The notes under the pieces were generated by a model. It saw only the letters and a program-made list of their open reading frames with translations. It was not told where the DNA came from and ran no database searches. A stretch of DNA of 64,000 nucleotides, taken from the NCBI RefSeq assembly GCF_025377685.1, contig NZ_JACEHK010000008.1, positions 62,001 to 126,000 of the forward strand, read 5' to 3'. Origin of the DNA: Anaerobacillus sp. CMMVII (GTDB lineage Bacteria; Bacillota; Bacilli; Bacillales; Anaerobacillaceae). The position numbers and the translations under genes were made by a program. Within the stretch, counting starts at the first letter, position 1; every line of letters starts with the position of its first letter. Shown here piece by piece: positions 8,299 to 18,775 of this stretch.

Positions 8299-8765
8299 CA
8301 CGCTAGGCGACTCAACCATGCCATCCATCATATTATTATTTTAGAAAACACAACCCATTTATTATTAAATTGTTAGACTAATAAGCAATTTAATCAATAT
8401 GATGTTGTTGTTTCCTTTTGTTAGGGTATTACATTTTCGCTGTTCAGTATGGAAGCATTCCGCAAGCTTTTAACTATTTCCTTTCAATTAGTTTCTAGCT
8501 TATCGATGTGCTACAGGAGTGAGAGCAGAACAATTAAATTTCCAGGGTTTAATTGTTAACTTTGCACTTCTACATGTTAAACTAGGTTAGCTAACTAGAT
8601 CAGTAAAGTTTCCTTAAAAGTGTTTCTCGGTAATTGCAAGGAAACTTTGTTTCTTCTTGCTCATAGCGTGCGCACTTTTTAAAGCAACTTTTGGATGCTT
8701 ATTACTTACTTAGCGTACGATAAATCTTTTTAAAACAGGTAAGCGGTTTCAAGGAAACCAACGCG

Positions 8766-8795
8766 TGGAATGATTGAGTCACCTAGGGTGATAAC
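8766..8795 (-). repeat. 5' strand of the long-range closing stem of the candidate RNA
   Basis: It matches the reverse complement of 8294-8323 at 26 of 30 positions. In the minus-strand RNA two further positions form G-U pairs, giving 28 of 30. As DNA the pair could also be read as terminal inverted repeats of a roughly 500-bp MITE, but the strand-specific wobbles favour RNA folding. Confidence 0.7.
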
Positions 8796-8825
8796 TTATT
8801 TATATTGTTCTCCTTTCTTGACTTT

Positions 8826-8854
8826 AGTATAACACGGTTTTTACAAATAATGTA
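8826..8854 (-). promoter_or_regulatory. putative extended -10 promoter of the candidate RNA
   Basis: On the minus strand the sequence reads TGTTATACT, an extended -10 (TGn plus TATACT). The -35 at 17-bp spacing (TACATT) is poor, as is usual for extended -10 promoters. It lies between the ABC-F terminator and the closing stem. Confidence 0.5.
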
Positions 8855-8867
8855 TGAAGAATTTGTG

Positions 8868-8920
8868 AAAAAATGGTAATAAAATCCAAGCTGAAAAGTA
8901 TGGGTTTTATTACCATTTTG
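8868..8920 (-). terminator. Rho-independent terminator of the YfmM-like ABC-F gene
   Basis: AAAATGGTAATAAAA pairs with TTTTATTACCATTTT. In the minus direction the hairpin ends in six U residues. It lies directly after the ABC-F stop codon and separates that gene from the candidate RNA. Confidence 0.85.
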
Positions 8921-8923
8921 TTG

Positions 8924-10480
8924 TTAGACTAGCTTAGTTGTCCAAGATTCACAGTTCCAAATATCATTAACTACGTCTTGGTAAAATTCCGGTTCGTGAC
9001 TAATAAGCAAAATACTACCTTTGTAGTCTTTTAATGCTGCTTTTAATTCAGCTTTTGCATCTACATCTAAATGGTTTGTTGGTTCATCGAGAACAAGGAT
9101 ATTTGTTTCTCGATTGATTAGTTTGCAGAGACGAACTTTGGCTTTTTCCCCACCACTAAGGACAACTATTTTACTTTCAATATGCTTCGTTGTTAATCCG
9201 CATTTAGCTAGAGCGGAGCGCACCTCGTACTGGGTAAGGGAAGGGAACTCATTCCAAACCTCATCAATACAAGTATTGTTGTTGCTAGTTTTTACTTCCT
9301 GCTCAAAGTAGCCAATATGTTGGTATTCACCAAGTTCTACACTACCACTTAGTGGTTTGATTTCTCCCATAATGCTACGTAGCAATGTCGTTTTACCAAT
9401 ACCATTAGCGCCTACTAACGCAATTTTTTGACCTCGTTCCATCCGAAGGTTTAGAGGCTTAGATAGTGGACTATCATAACCAATCACTAGGTCTTTTGTT
9501 TCGAAGATAAGTTTACTAGTTGTTCGTGCCGGTTTGAAACGGAACTCTGGTTTTGGTTTTTCCTTGGATAATTCAATAACATCCATTTTATCTAATTTCT
9601 TTTGGCGTGACATCGCCATGTTTCTAGTTGAAACACGAGCTTTGTTACGGGCAACAAAATCTTTAAGTTCAGAGATCTCTTGTTGTTGACGTTTGTAAGC
9701 TGACTCGAGCTGTGATTTTTTCATTTCATAGACACTCATAAAGTGGTCATAATCTCCGACATAACGGTTCAATTCTTGGTTTTCCATATGATAAATTAGG
9801 TTTATTACGCTGTTAAGAAATGGAATGTCATGTGAAATTAGAATAAATGCATTTTCATAATCTAATAGGTAGCGTTTCAACCATGAAATATGCTGCTCAT
9901 CTAAATAGTTCGTTGGCTCGTCCAATAGTAAAATATCGGGCTTTTCTAAAAGTAACTTCGCCAGTAATACCTTCGTTCTTTGACCACCACTAAGATCTTG
10001 AACGTCTTTTTCAAGACCAATGTCGTCTAAACCTAGACCACGGGCAATTTCTTCAATTTTTGCATCAATAACATAGAAGTCATTGTTTGTAAGCATGTCT
10101 TGAATCGTACCCATATCATCTAATAGTTTCTCTAACTCCTCAGGAGTCGCCTCAGCCATTTTGTCGCAAATTTCATTCATTTGTGCTTCGAGATCAAATA
10201 AATACTTAAATGCAGTTTTTAGGACGTCACGCATTGTCATGCCACGCTCTAATACCGTGTGCTGATCAAGGTAACCAACACGAACGTTCTTTGACCACTC
10301 AACTTTACCTTCGTCAGGCTGCAACTTCCCAGTAATAATGTTCATAAAGGTTGATTTACCTTCACCGTTTGCACCGATTAATCCAATGTGTTCACCTTTT
10401 AAAAGACGGAAGGAGACATCATTAAAAATAGCACGATCACCAAAGCCATGACTTAAATCTTTCACTGTTAAAATACTCAT
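8924..10480 (-). CDS. yfmM: ABC-F family ATPase, YfmM-like
   Basis: This 518-residue soluble protein has two ABC ATPase domains and no membrane segment, the ABC-F layout. Domain one shows Walker A GANGEGKST, signature LSGGQ and Walker [10 protein letters not shown]. Domain two shows GANGIGKTT, LSGGEKAK and [12 protein letters not shown] charged linker of about 80 residues between them carries many Lys/Arg, as expected for the ribosome-inserting P-site tRNA interaction motif. The length and N-terminus (MSILTVKDLSHGFGDRAIF) fit Bacillus YfmM by memory. ABC-F factors bind the ribosomal E site and rescue stalled or drug-bound ribosomes. It has its own consensus promoter at 10540-10568. ABC-F identity is certain; the yfmM name is likely. 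Confidence 0.85.
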   Translation of the reverse strand: MSILTVKDLSHGFGDRAIFNDVSFRLLKGEHIGLIGANGEGKSTFMNIITGKLQPDEGKVEWSKNVRVGYLDQHTVLERGMTMRDVLKTAFKYLFDLEAQMNEICDKMAEATPEELEKLLDDMGTIQDMLTNNDFYVIDAKIEEIARGLGLDDIGLEKDVQDLSGGQRTKVLLAKLLLEKPDILLLDEPTNYLDEQHISWLKRYLLDYENAFILISHDIPFLNSVINLIYHMENQELNRYVGDYDHFMSVYEMKKSQLESAYKRQQQEISELKDFVARNKARVSTRNMAMSRQKKLDKMDVIELSKEKPKPEFRFKPARTTSKLIFETKDLVIGYDSPLSKPLNLRMERGQKIALVGANGIGKTTLLRSIMGEIKPLSGSVELGEYQHIGYFEQEVKTSNNNTCIDEVWNEFPSLTQYEVRSALAKCGLTTKHIESKIVVLSGGEKAKVRLCKLINRETNILVLDEPTNHLDVDAKAELKAALKDYKGSILLISHEPEFYQDVVNDIWNCESWTTKLV

Positions 10481-10539
10481 GATCTACACCCTTTATAGTA
10501 GGGGATTGCCCCCAGTAAATTTTTTCGCATACTTTATAG

Positions 10540-10568
10540 ATTATAAACGAGAATGGCTTAAGTTTCAA
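10540..10568 (-). promoter_or_regulatory. sigma-A promoter of the YfmM-like gene
   Basis: On the minus strand TTGAAA, a 17-base spacer and TATAAT form a near-consensus vegetative promoter. A small GGGGG-CAA-TCCCC hairpin (10500-10513) lies in the leader close to the RBS and could modulate translation. Confidence 0.8.
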
Positions 10569-10971
10569 AAGGATAATTTGTAAGTTCACGTGTTTATAGG
10601 GAAAAAAGGCAAGTATCTAAGAAAAAGATAGAGAAGCAATTTGTTGTTTTCTATCGAGAATATAGGTAATTGGTATCCTTTAGCTTTAGAGAAAGTTTAC
10701 AAAAATAGACAATAAAATTAAAGCAGTATTCAGGCAGCATTCGAAGAGATTCTAAGAAACACTGTTAAGCATGTTTTTTTAGGTCTTTTTTTGTTTGTAA
10801 ACGTCTTTAACATAACACTTTTTTTATGGAAAATTAATGTAAACTTTTGTCCGAAAAATAGTTCAATTTATAGAACAAAATCACTATTAACATTATGTTT
10901 CGTTTCCCTTAATATTTAATTGTGGATAATCTTCTGAATATTCCATAAATTAATTTTTGAGGAGGAGTTAT
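10569..10971. other. intergenic region between divergent genes
   Basis: About 400 bases with no ORF that I can support. It is AT-rich and must hold the promoter of the secreted carboxypeptidase, but I could not single out a convincing one. A weak dyad (GTTC-AATTTATA-GAAC) is present near 10862. Confidence 0.5.
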
Positions 10972-12048
10972 ATGAAAAAGATTAGTAAAAAAGTTTTAGC
11001 GTTATCATTAACAGGTTTGATTGCTTTTGGTGCTATGGGTTTGCCAGTTGGAGCTGTTGGGAACGGCCCGAACTACAACGGAAATGAGTCAATTCAAACA
11101 TCTATCCTCGTTACATATGATCAGATGGTTGATTTTCTTAAAAAACAAGAGGCTAAACAAAAAGCTTTAGAGCTTGAGGTGATTGGTCAATCGGTTAAAG
11201 GAAGAGATCTATACCTTGCGAAATATATATCAAATGAAGATAATCCAACGATTGCGTTTTTAACACAGCAGCATGGAAATGAGCAACTGGCAACAGAAGG
11301 GGCTCTAGAGTTTCTTAAGCATTTGGGGACAAACAAAATGAAAGGTGTCTTAGACAATGTCAATATTCTCATCATTCCAATGCTTAATCCAGATGGTGCG
11401 ATGGGTGATGTAAACTTCTCCACTGATAGATATATAGCAGATGGTGGTCGACACCTTACTCGTACAAATGCATATAATTATGACTTAAATCGTGAGCATG
11501 ATAAAGCATTTGAAGATATGCAACCGGAAGCACGTGCATTACATGAAAATGTACTAGATAAATACGATATTGATTACTTGATTGATTTGCATCACCAAGG
11601 AACTCAAAGTGCAATCGATGGTAAGTATGTTTCAGGGTCAATTTTATATCCGACCAACAGTAAGGTAAGTTCAGATGTTTTAGAAAAGTCTAAAAAGTTA
11701 GGTGCTGTCGTTTATCATGCAATTGAAGCAAAAGGTTGGGGACTCCTTGGCAAGTACAATGGAGGTAATACTGAAAATATCGGCAGAAACGGAATTTCAA
11801 CACGTTATGGCGTTGCGACCCTTTTATTTGAAATGCGAGGGATGTCTGACCACACCAGTTCATCATCTGTCCTTGGGCAAAAAAGTAACGGATATCTCAT
11901 TCAACAGTCAATTTTAACACTTGAATCTACTGTTAGAGCCATTTCTGACGGGTCGATTGCAACAGCTGACACTAGTTTTTGGGATACGCTTCCATTTCAA
12001 AGAAATATAAATTCGTGGGAAGAAGCAGATGAGGAAGGTAATGAGTAA
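10972..12048 (+). CDS. secreted M14 family zinc carboxypeptidase
   Basis: The 358-residue protein starts with a signal peptide (basic MKKISKKV, hydrophobic core to about residue 23, cleavage probably near residue 28). The rest is a metallocarboxypeptidase of the M14 family. Zinc ligands are visible as His101 and Glu104 in QQHGNEQ and His207 in DLHHQG. Arg174 in DLNREH and the general base Glu287 in LFEMRG complete the active site. It should cleave C-terminal residues from peptides, or act on cell-wall peptides, outside the cell. AGGAGG lies 6 bases upstream of the ATG at 10972, which decides the start over 10957. The gene lies between two ABC-F genes and ends in a terminator. Confidence 0.9.
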   Translation: MKKISKKVLALSLTGLIAFGAMGLPVGAVGNGPNYNGNESIQTSILVTYDQMVDFLKKQEAKQKALELEVIGQSVKGRDLYLAKYISNEDNPTIAFLTQQHGNEQLATEGALEFLKHLGTNKMKGVLDNVNILIIPMLNPDGAMGDVNFSTDRYIADGGRHLTRTNAYNYDLNREHDKAFEDMQPEARALHENVLDKYDIDYLIDLHHQGTQSAIDGKYVSGSILYPTNSKVSSDVLEKSKKLGAVVYHAIEAKGWGLLGKYNGGNTENIGRNGISTRYGVATLLFEMRGMSDHTSSSSVLGQKSNGYLIQQSILTLESTVRAISDGSIATADTSFWDTLPFQRNINSWEEADEEGNE

Positions 12049-12059
12049 TTTGTAAAGAA

Positions 12060-12092
12060 AAGGCTGTCTCTTGTATTAGAGACAGCCTTTTA
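12060..12092. terminator. bidirectional Rho-independent terminator
   Basis: AAGGCTGTCTCT...AGAGACAGCCTT has T-runs on both sides and lies between the convergent carboxypeptidase and ykpA genes, so it can serve both. Confidence 0.85.
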
Positions 12093-12099
12093 AAAGTAC

Positions 12100-13695
<1,596 letters not shown>

Positions 13696-13727
13696 TTATT
13701 ATTCCTCCATCAGTCAATATCCTTAAA

Positions 13728-13756
13728 ATTATACCAGATAAATAGACAGAGGACAA
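13728..13756 (-). promoter_or_regulatory. sigma-A promoter of ykpA
   Basis: On the minus strand TTGTCC, 17 bases and TATAAT. It lies back to back with the plus-strand promoter at 13762-13791. Confidence 0.8.
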
Positions 13757-13761
13757 AAAAG

Positions 13762-13791
13762 TTTACAAAAATCGCGTTTCATTGCTATAGT
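13762..13791 (+). promoter_or_regulatory. sigma-A promoter of the beta-propeller gene
   Basis: TTTACA, 18 bases and TATAGT, about 45 bases before the start codon. Confidence 0.65.
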
Positions 13792-13835
13792 GGAGATATA
13801 TTTAGAATTGCGAAATAATATAGGTGGTGTTTAGT

Positions 13836-14753
13836 TTGAGTGAATATTTAATTGTCTTAAACAAAGATGAAGATACGATTTCGTTTGTGAATTTAGCGAC
13901 GAATAAGGTTGAAAAAACAATTGAAACTGATTTTAATCCCCATGAAGTGGTAGTAACACCTGACGGAAAAAAGACGTATGTTACGTGCTCCCTTGGCAAT
14001 AAAATAAACATTATTAATAATGAAAGTTTTGAAATCGAAAAACGTCTTGAACATCCTGATTTTAATTTTCCGCATGGGTTAGGAGTAACGCCTGACGGGC
14101 AAAAAGTATATATGGCCTCAACATACAGCGAAAAAATATTTATCATCAATACTCAAACAGATGAAATTGAAAAAGTATTTCCTACATATCAAAAGCTCTC
14201 ACACATGATTTCGTTTTCACCAGATGGAAAAACGGTTTACGTTCCAAACATCGGTAGTCATAATGTGACTGTTGTAGACGTAGAAAAAGAGGAGATCGTT
14301 AATCATTTTCCAGTGGGACATGGTCCAGAAGGGGCAGCTGTACACCCGAATGGAAAATATTTATACGTGGCAAATCAAGAAGACAATACGTTGTTTGTCA
14401 TTAATGTCGAAACCCTAGAAGTTGAGCATAAGCGTAGAATTGGATCTGTTCCGATCCGAATTGTATTTTCACCAGACGGCAAATATGCGTTAATACCAAA
14501 TCGAGAAAGTGGGGACCTTTCTATTATCGAAACAGAACATGAATTAAAAGGGAAGGTAAGACCTTGGGAAGTGAAGCGCATTCGTGTAGGTGTATGGCCA
14601 GGTGGTACGGTCTTTAACGAAACGGGCGCATATGCGTATGTCGCAAATAATAAAACAAATGATATTTCAGTGATAAATATGACGACATTGAAAGAAGAAG
14701 GAACCATTGAAGTTGGTGTGCATCCAGACGGAATTGCTTATTTGAAAAAGTAA
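13836..14753 (+). CDS. YVTN/YncE-family beta-propeller protein
   Basis: This 305-residue protein is built of about seven repeats of roughly 43 residues, each carrying a version of VTPDGKKTYVT or FSPDGKYALIPN followed by IxVIN(V/T)xT. It is the YVTN-type beta-propeller fold. There is no signal peptide, so it seems cytoplasmic. Such proteins serve as scaffolds or lactonase-like enzymes; no catalytic role can be read here. I chose the TTG at 13836, which sits 8 bases after AGGTGG, over GTG codons at 13824 and 13827 that overlap that ribosome binding site. Confidence 0.8.
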   Translation: MSEYLIVLNKDEDTISFVNLATNKVEKTIETDFNPHEVVVTPDGKKTYVTCSLGNKINIINNESFEIEKRLEHPDFNFPHGLGVTPDGQKVYMASTYSEKIFIINTQTDEIEKVFPTYQKLSHMISFSPDGKTVYVPNIGSHNVTVVDVEKEEIVNHFPVGHGPEGAAVHPNGKYLYVANQEDNTLFVINVETLEVEHKRRIGSVPIRIVFSPDGKYALIPNRESGDLSIIETEHELKGKVRPWEVKRIRVGVWPGGTVFNETGAYAYVANNKTNDISVINMTTLKEEGTIEVGVHPDGIAYLKK

Positions 14754-14788
14754 TGGCTTGTAAACTCCAACCAGAATATAAATGAATA

Positions 14789-14834
14789 AAAAAGATCACT
14801 AAGAGAGAAGCTTTTCTCTTTGGTGATCTTTTTT
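14789..14834. terminator. bidirectional Rho-independent terminator
   Basis: AAAGATCACTAAGAGAGAAG pairs with CTTTTCTCTTTGGTGATCTTT (with one bulge), with T-runs on both strands. It separates the convergent propeller and proC genes. Confidence 0.85.
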
Positions 14835-14868
14835 ACTTTTCAAATCAACTTAATCCTCCTCATTAAAT

Positions 14869-15663
14869 CTAATTACTTCTCCCCCTGGCATGAGCATTTG
14901 TCGCTTTAACTGCTGCGCCTATGAGTTCAGAGAATTTTCCATCTTCTAATACCTTCAAACCTGCAGCTGTCGAACCGCCGGGTGTTGTCACTTGCTTTCT
15001 TAACTCACTCGGAGAATAACCAGCCTCTAGCATCTTAGCAGATCCAGCAACCATCATTGTTACGAGCTTACGAGCTTGCTCGTTGCTAACACCATACTGA
15101 ACTGCAGCCTGCTCTAGTGCCTCGCAAAATAAATAGACAAAGGCAGGAGCACTTCCAGTAATCGCAGTTAAATCATGCACTTGTTCTTCTGAAAGTTCTT
15201 CGTACTCACCAATTGCTGCTAAAATCATCGAAATGAATTCACGGTGTTGGCTGTTTACAAATTTTCCACACACATACGTCGATATCGAGGCTTGAAGCTG
15301 TGCAGCTGTATTTGGCATGATCCAACACACAGGTGTTCCTTTAGGGAGCTGAGCTTCCATGAAGGTTGTGTCAATGCCAGCCGCAACGGTAATCACAAGT
15401 TGTCCACTTAAAAGAGGGGAAAGGTCTTGAAATAACCTTTCGTGGACACTTGGTGGAGCAGCTGAAATGACGACATCTGCTTGGCCTACCGCATTGCGCC
15501 AATTATCAGTTGTGTTAACTCCATATTTTTCCGCTAGTTTCAATCGTCGCTCGGAATCAGCATTATTTGAAACTGTAATAACTACTTTTGTATCGGTTTG
15601 TGCTGCTAATCCAGAAATAATCGCTTCTGCCACTCTTCCAGCACCAATCATTAAAATATGCAT
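14869..15663 (-). CDS. proC: pyrroline-5-carboxylate reductase family protein
   Basis: This 264-residue enzyme reduces 1-pyrroline-5-carboxylate to proline with NAD(P)H, the last step of proline synthesis. The N-terminal Rossmann motif is MIGAGRVAEAI; most ProC proteins have Asn-Met where this has Arg-Val. The C-terminal family signature is intact (QVTTPGGSTAAGLKVLE), as is the TAITGSAPAFVYLF helix used in dimerisation. Bacillus species have several ProC paralogues (ProG, ProH, ProI, ComER) and I cannot assign this one firmly; ComER is a possible alternative. ATG 15663 is preferred over 15684 because the Rossmann strand starts there. Confidence 0.8.
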   Translation of the reverse strand: MHILMIGAGRVAEAIISGLAAQTDTKVVITVSNNADSERRLKLAEKYGVNTTDNWRNAVGQADVVISAAPPSVHERLFQDLSPLLSGQLVITVAAGIDTTFMEAQLPKGTPVCWIMPNTAAQLQASISTYVCGKFVNSQHREFISMILAAIGEYEELSEEQVHDLTAITGSAPAFVYLFCEALEQAAVQYGVSNEQARKLVTMMVAGSAKMLEAGYSPSELRKQVTTPGGSTAAGLKVLEDGKFSELIGAAVKATNAHARGRSN

Positions 15664-15726
15664 CGATCCACGTCCTTCCATCATCTACAATAGCAAAATG
15701 GAGCAGTGAATGAAAGGATAGTGGTC

Positions 15727-16944
15727 CTACGTGACTATATCTATCGCAGAGCTTGTAGCGATCATTTTGTTTAAATCGCGACAATATCTTCGAGATAGAT
15801 CGAAGGAACTAGGAACATGAAGCGGCTTGAAATAGGGACGGAAATCTGTTCTTTCTTCAAACCAATCGTGAGTATCTGTATAAGAATGGCTAACGTCTGC
15901 CCATGCCTTCTCTAGACTAGGGCTATAGACAGTGGGCTTGGTTGGCTTGCATGAAAGACTTGCTGATTGTAATGGTTGACTTTTTTTGTTCGTAAACATT
16001 TCTGGCCAATAATCATTTCTTGATCCAGTATGGGGAACAGATGTTGCAAACGAGAAGATATCCTCATGCAAATTTTTTATTCCAAATAATAGACAATAAA
16101 GCTTTTTACCAATCTCGACTCGGTGATGAACATTCGAAAAGTCTGAGACAGTTTCCCCTGCTAAGCGATTTTTCTTCCCTTTGATCGTAAAGGGGAATAA
16201 GACATAGGTGAATTGGAGCCATTCTTGAAGTTTAAAGAGAATATTATCAAGTACCTTTTCCTTATAGATGGGGTGTTGGATAATACGCTTTTCAATATAG
16301 TTTTGTTCATTAACGATTAAGGCAACAGTAAGTAGCTGGCTATCTTTTTTTTCTAAAAAATAGGCCCAGAACGGTTGCATAAACCTTGAAACATGAAAGG
16401 TTGGAAGTAGGTAAAATAAATTTTTGTTTTTTAATTTGCTAGCTTCATAGAGCAATAGCTGCGGATAAACATCATGGAAAATTAAAGCATTGGCCCGTTC
16501 CAAGAAGGAAAAAAAGTGATTGCTCGACTCCGTAGCGATTATTTTTGGTAATATGCTTCCCTTTAAATCGGTCATATTCCAGCCACCATTCCTAGAGACA
16601 AGGTGGGCAAGGAAAGCCCAGTGAACTTCTGGATGCTTTTGATAGAAATTGAGGTAAGCTTTTGTTCTAGTTACATTGTTTCGATTTAATACCTTTGTCT
16701 TATTCTTAATATCGCTTATAATCATTCGATCAAATTGAGTTAAAGCGGTAGGTGTAGGTTGCGTCAACGCTAATTTTTTTTGAATGTTTTCTAATAGGGT
16801 TTCGTTGAAAGTTAAACGATCCCACGTTTGCTGACTATTTTTTTCGTATTTGGTAGATTCATAAGAATCAAATAAAAAGTCTAGACCGTATTTTGGAAGC
16901 TGAATTGCTTTTGTCAGTAAATTTTTCACTTGAAATCCCTCCAT
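15727..16944 (-). CDS. yppC: DUF2515 family protein, YppC-like
   Basis: This 405-residue protein resembles Bacillus YppC, the founding member of DUF2515, through the stretch NRNNVTRTKAYLNFYQKHPE followed by WAFLAHLVSRNGGWNMTDLKG. Its function is unknown. It is mainly helical and rich in aromatic residues, without a clear signal peptide; two hydrophobic stretches do not look like definite membrane helices. The start at 16944 follows a weak site; an ATG six residues downstream is not available, so it is kept. It lies after proC with a 42-base gap on the same strand but transcribed before it, so both could be one operon. Confidence 0.75.
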   Translation of the reverse strand: MEGFQVKNLLTKAIQLPKYGLDFLFDSYESTKYEKNSQQTWDRLTFNETLLENIQKKLALTQPTPTALTQFDRMIISDIKNKTKVLNRNNVTRTKAYLNFYQKHPEVHWAFLAHLVSRNGGWNMTDLKGSILPKIIATESSNHFFSFLERANALIFHDVYPQLLLYEASKLKNKNLFYLLPTFHVSRFMQPFWAYFLEKKDSQLLTVALIVNEQNYIEKRIIQHPIYKEKVLDNILFKLQEWLQFTYVLFPFTIKGKKNRLAGETVSDFSNVHHRVEIGKKLYCLLFGIKNLHEDIFSFATSVPHTGSRNDYWPEMFTNKKSQPLQSASLSCKPTKPTVYSPSLEKAWADVSHSYTDTHDWFEERTDFRPYFKPLHVPSSFDLSRRYCRDLNKMIATSSAIDIVT

Positions 16945-17039
16945 ATTGTAAATTATGAAAATTAATCTTGAATGTTCTTAGAGGGGCATTTGTTTAAAAC
17001 GTACATAGAATATGGTGATATTGAAAATGGAGGGGAGTA

Positions 17040-17642
17040 ATGGAACCGATTTTTCATTTTAATCCACCAATTGCGGAGGCGACATCTGTTAGCGAACCTA
17101 CTATTAGTACAGATGCTGTGATTGGAAAGGGTTCAATCATTGTAGGGGATGTAAGAATTAGTGAACATGTTTTTATTGGGTTTCAAAATCTAATCCGCGC
17201 AGATTCTTCGGACGCTTTTTACCTTGGTCCATATTCAAACATTCAGGATACAGTCGTGATTCATGCATCGCCAAATGAATATTTAGAGTTTGCAGGTCAA
17301 AAGTGGGGGGCTTATTTAGAAGGCTACAATACGGTTTTGCATCAAAGTGTTGTTCATGGTCCCATTTTTCTAGGGTTTAACACATACATCGGCCAAAGTG
17401 TCTCGCTAAACCATGTGATTATTGGTAGAAATTGTGTCATCATGCATGGGGCAACAGTTGCAAATGATGTAATAATTGCCGACCATAAATATGTGGCACC
17501 GGGACAAACTGTGCGTGAACAAAGTGAGGCCGACGTTCTACCAGAAGTTCCAGAGAAATATAAAGATTTAAATAGGAGAATTGTTGATCATTACTTTCGG
17601 TTAGGCAAGTCGTATAAAAAGCACACAAAATTATTTAAGTAA
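17040..17642 (+). CDS. gamma-carbonic anhydrase-like left-handed beta-helix protein
   Basis: This 200-residue protein has the hexapeptide-repeat (left-handed beta-helix) fold with turns such as VIGKGSIIVGDVRI and VFIGFQNLIRAD. Histidines in DTVVIHA and SVVHGP, and the later NHVIIG, correspond to the zinc ligands of CamH-type gamma carbonic anhydrases. It would hydrate CO2 to bicarbonate as a trimer, but many members lack activity or act as acyltransferases. RBS GGAGGGGAG precedes the ATG. Divergent from yppC; its terminator is at 17650. Confidence 0.75.
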   Translation: MEPIFHFNPPIAEATSVSEPTISTDAVIGKGSIIVGDVRISEHVFIGFQNLIRADSSDAFYLGPYSNIQDTVVIHASPNEYLEFAGQKWGAYLEGYNTVLHQSVVHGPIFLGFNTYIGQSVSLNHVIIGRNCVIMHGATVANDVIIADHKYVAPGQTVREQSEADVLPEVPEKYKDLNRRIVDHYFRLGKSYKKHTKLFK

Positions 17643-17649
17643 TCAAAAC

Positions 17650-17683
17650 GGGAGTCCCTCAATTGGACTCCCTTCCGTGTTTT
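17650..17683. terminator. Rho-independent terminator between convergent genes
   Basis: GGGAGTCC-CTCAATT-GGACTCCC followed by TTCCGTGTTTT. It ends the carbonic-anhydrase-like gene and lies next to the rarD stop codon. Confidence 0.8.
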
Positions 17684-18615
17684 AACTAGCCGGTCGCTTT
17701 TCAAGCTTTACTAGATGTGTGCGTTTGAATAATTTTGTTCTTGAGAGAGAGTAAATGGCTAATGCAACCCAAATAAACGAAAATGCTAGTAAGTGAATGC
17801 CGCTAAAGGATTCCTTAAATAAGAATATACCAATGAATAATGTAATCGTTGGTGCTAGATATTGTAAAAAGCCAATCGTGGCTAGGGGAATACGCCTTGC
17901 ACCGATGGCGAATAAAAGCAACGGTATCGCAGTTGCAGCTCCAGCGCCTACTAATAATCCGAAAGTAGACAAAGAGTGTAAATAAAGAGCGTCAGTAACA
18001 CTAGAATAGAGAAACGTTAAGTAAATCAGTGCAATTGGTGTAACAATCATGGTTTCAACTGCAAGCCCAGTTAATGCTCCAATTTCTACTTTTTTCTTAA
18101 TGACTCCATAAAAAGCAAAGCTAACTGCTAGCAATAATGATATAAACGGTACTCCGCCTGTGTAAAGTGCTAGAATAAACACTCCGACTGCAGCGAAGGC
18201 AAAAGAGATCAATTGAGCCCGCGTTAATATTTCTTTAAAAAGACCATTGCAAATACGACGCTAACTAAAGGATTAATATAGTAACCGAGGCTGGCTTCCA
18301 CTAAGTGCCCATTGTTTACAGCCCAGATATAGGTAAACCAATTGATACTAATAAAAAATGATGCGAACGTAATAAAAAGCAACTGCCTTTTATTTGCGAA
18401 GATTGCCTTTAACTCAAGAATAAAGGTTGGTACTTTTCTCACAACTAGTAAAATGGCAAACATAAATACTAATGACCAAATTATTCGGTGCGCTAGGAGA
18501 ACATCAGCTGGAACCTCACTGACTAATTTCCAATAAAGGGGCAGAACTCCCCATAAAACGTAAGCACTAAAGCGGCTAACATTCCAACTCCATGCTGATC
18601 TAATTTGTTTTTCAC
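17682..18615 (-). CDS. rarD: RarD family (EamA) transporter, frame broken twice
   Basis: The restored protein is about 310 residues with ten hydrophobic segments and matches RarD, a member of the EamA drug/metabolite transporters of unknown substrate. The start is the GTG at 18615 (VKNKLDQHGVGMLAA, RBS GAGGG). One missing base in TTT (18569-18571) must be restored to join AA to FSAYVLWG. A second missing base in a T-run on the plus strand (18234-18236) joins MVFLK to EILTRAQLISFAFA. Both sides of each break read as normal RarD, with no other damage. I infer sequencing or consensus error rather than gene decay, though two breaks in one gene make a real pseudogene possible. Confidence 0.8.
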
Positions 18616-18725
18616 GGCAAGCCCTCGCTTCTTCAAGTTTCCTACACACATTTTACCGAGTGAAAGTGAAATAGTAAATGAAAAAATTTCGGAATTCGAA
18701 AAAAATAACAACTTTACGTAAATTA

Positions 18726-18756
18726 GTTTAAGGTATAAACTGTTTAGGGGGTAAAC
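18726..18756 (+). promoter_or_regulatory. twin MarR operators overlapping the promoter
   Basis: Two inverted repeats, GTTTA-AGGTA-TAAAC (18726-18740) and GTTTA-GGGGG-TAAAC (18742-18756), lie 16 bases apart, about one and a half helical turns. A TATAAA -10 lies inside the first (18734-18739). The MarR gene starts 20 bases downstream, so the arrangement predicts autorepression. Confidence 0.7.
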
Positions 18757-18775
18757 TACTTTAAGGAGCATTTAA

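Larger units (their letters stand above)
8255..8819 (-). ncRNA. candidate large structured non-coding RNA (about 560 nt)
   Basis: This interval contains no credible ORF yet has the anatomy of an RNA gene on the minus strand. An extended -10 (TGTTATACT) at 8826-8834 lies just after the terminator of the upstream ABC-F gene. A 30-nt segment near the 5' end (8766-8795) pairs with one at the 3' end (8294-8323) with 26 Watson-Crick pairs. Two of the four mismatches become G-U pairs only if the minus strand is transcribed. Directly after the closing strand comes a hairpin (8267-8298) with a U-tract in the minus direction only. Internal stems include an 11-bp pair (AAAGTTTCCTT with AAGGAAACTTT), ACAATTAAA with TTTAATTGT, GGTTTC with GAAACC and AAATTG with CAATTT. 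It does not read as RNase P, tmRNA, 6S or SRP RNA. It might be OLE or another known large RNA class that I cannot align by eye. Confidence 0.55.

Noticed and set aside
8294-8795. MITE with 30-bp terminal inverted repeats
   Set aside because: It remains an alternative, but two mismatches are G-U pairs only in the minus RNA, and a promoter and a minus-only terminator bracket the unit; I saw no target duplication.
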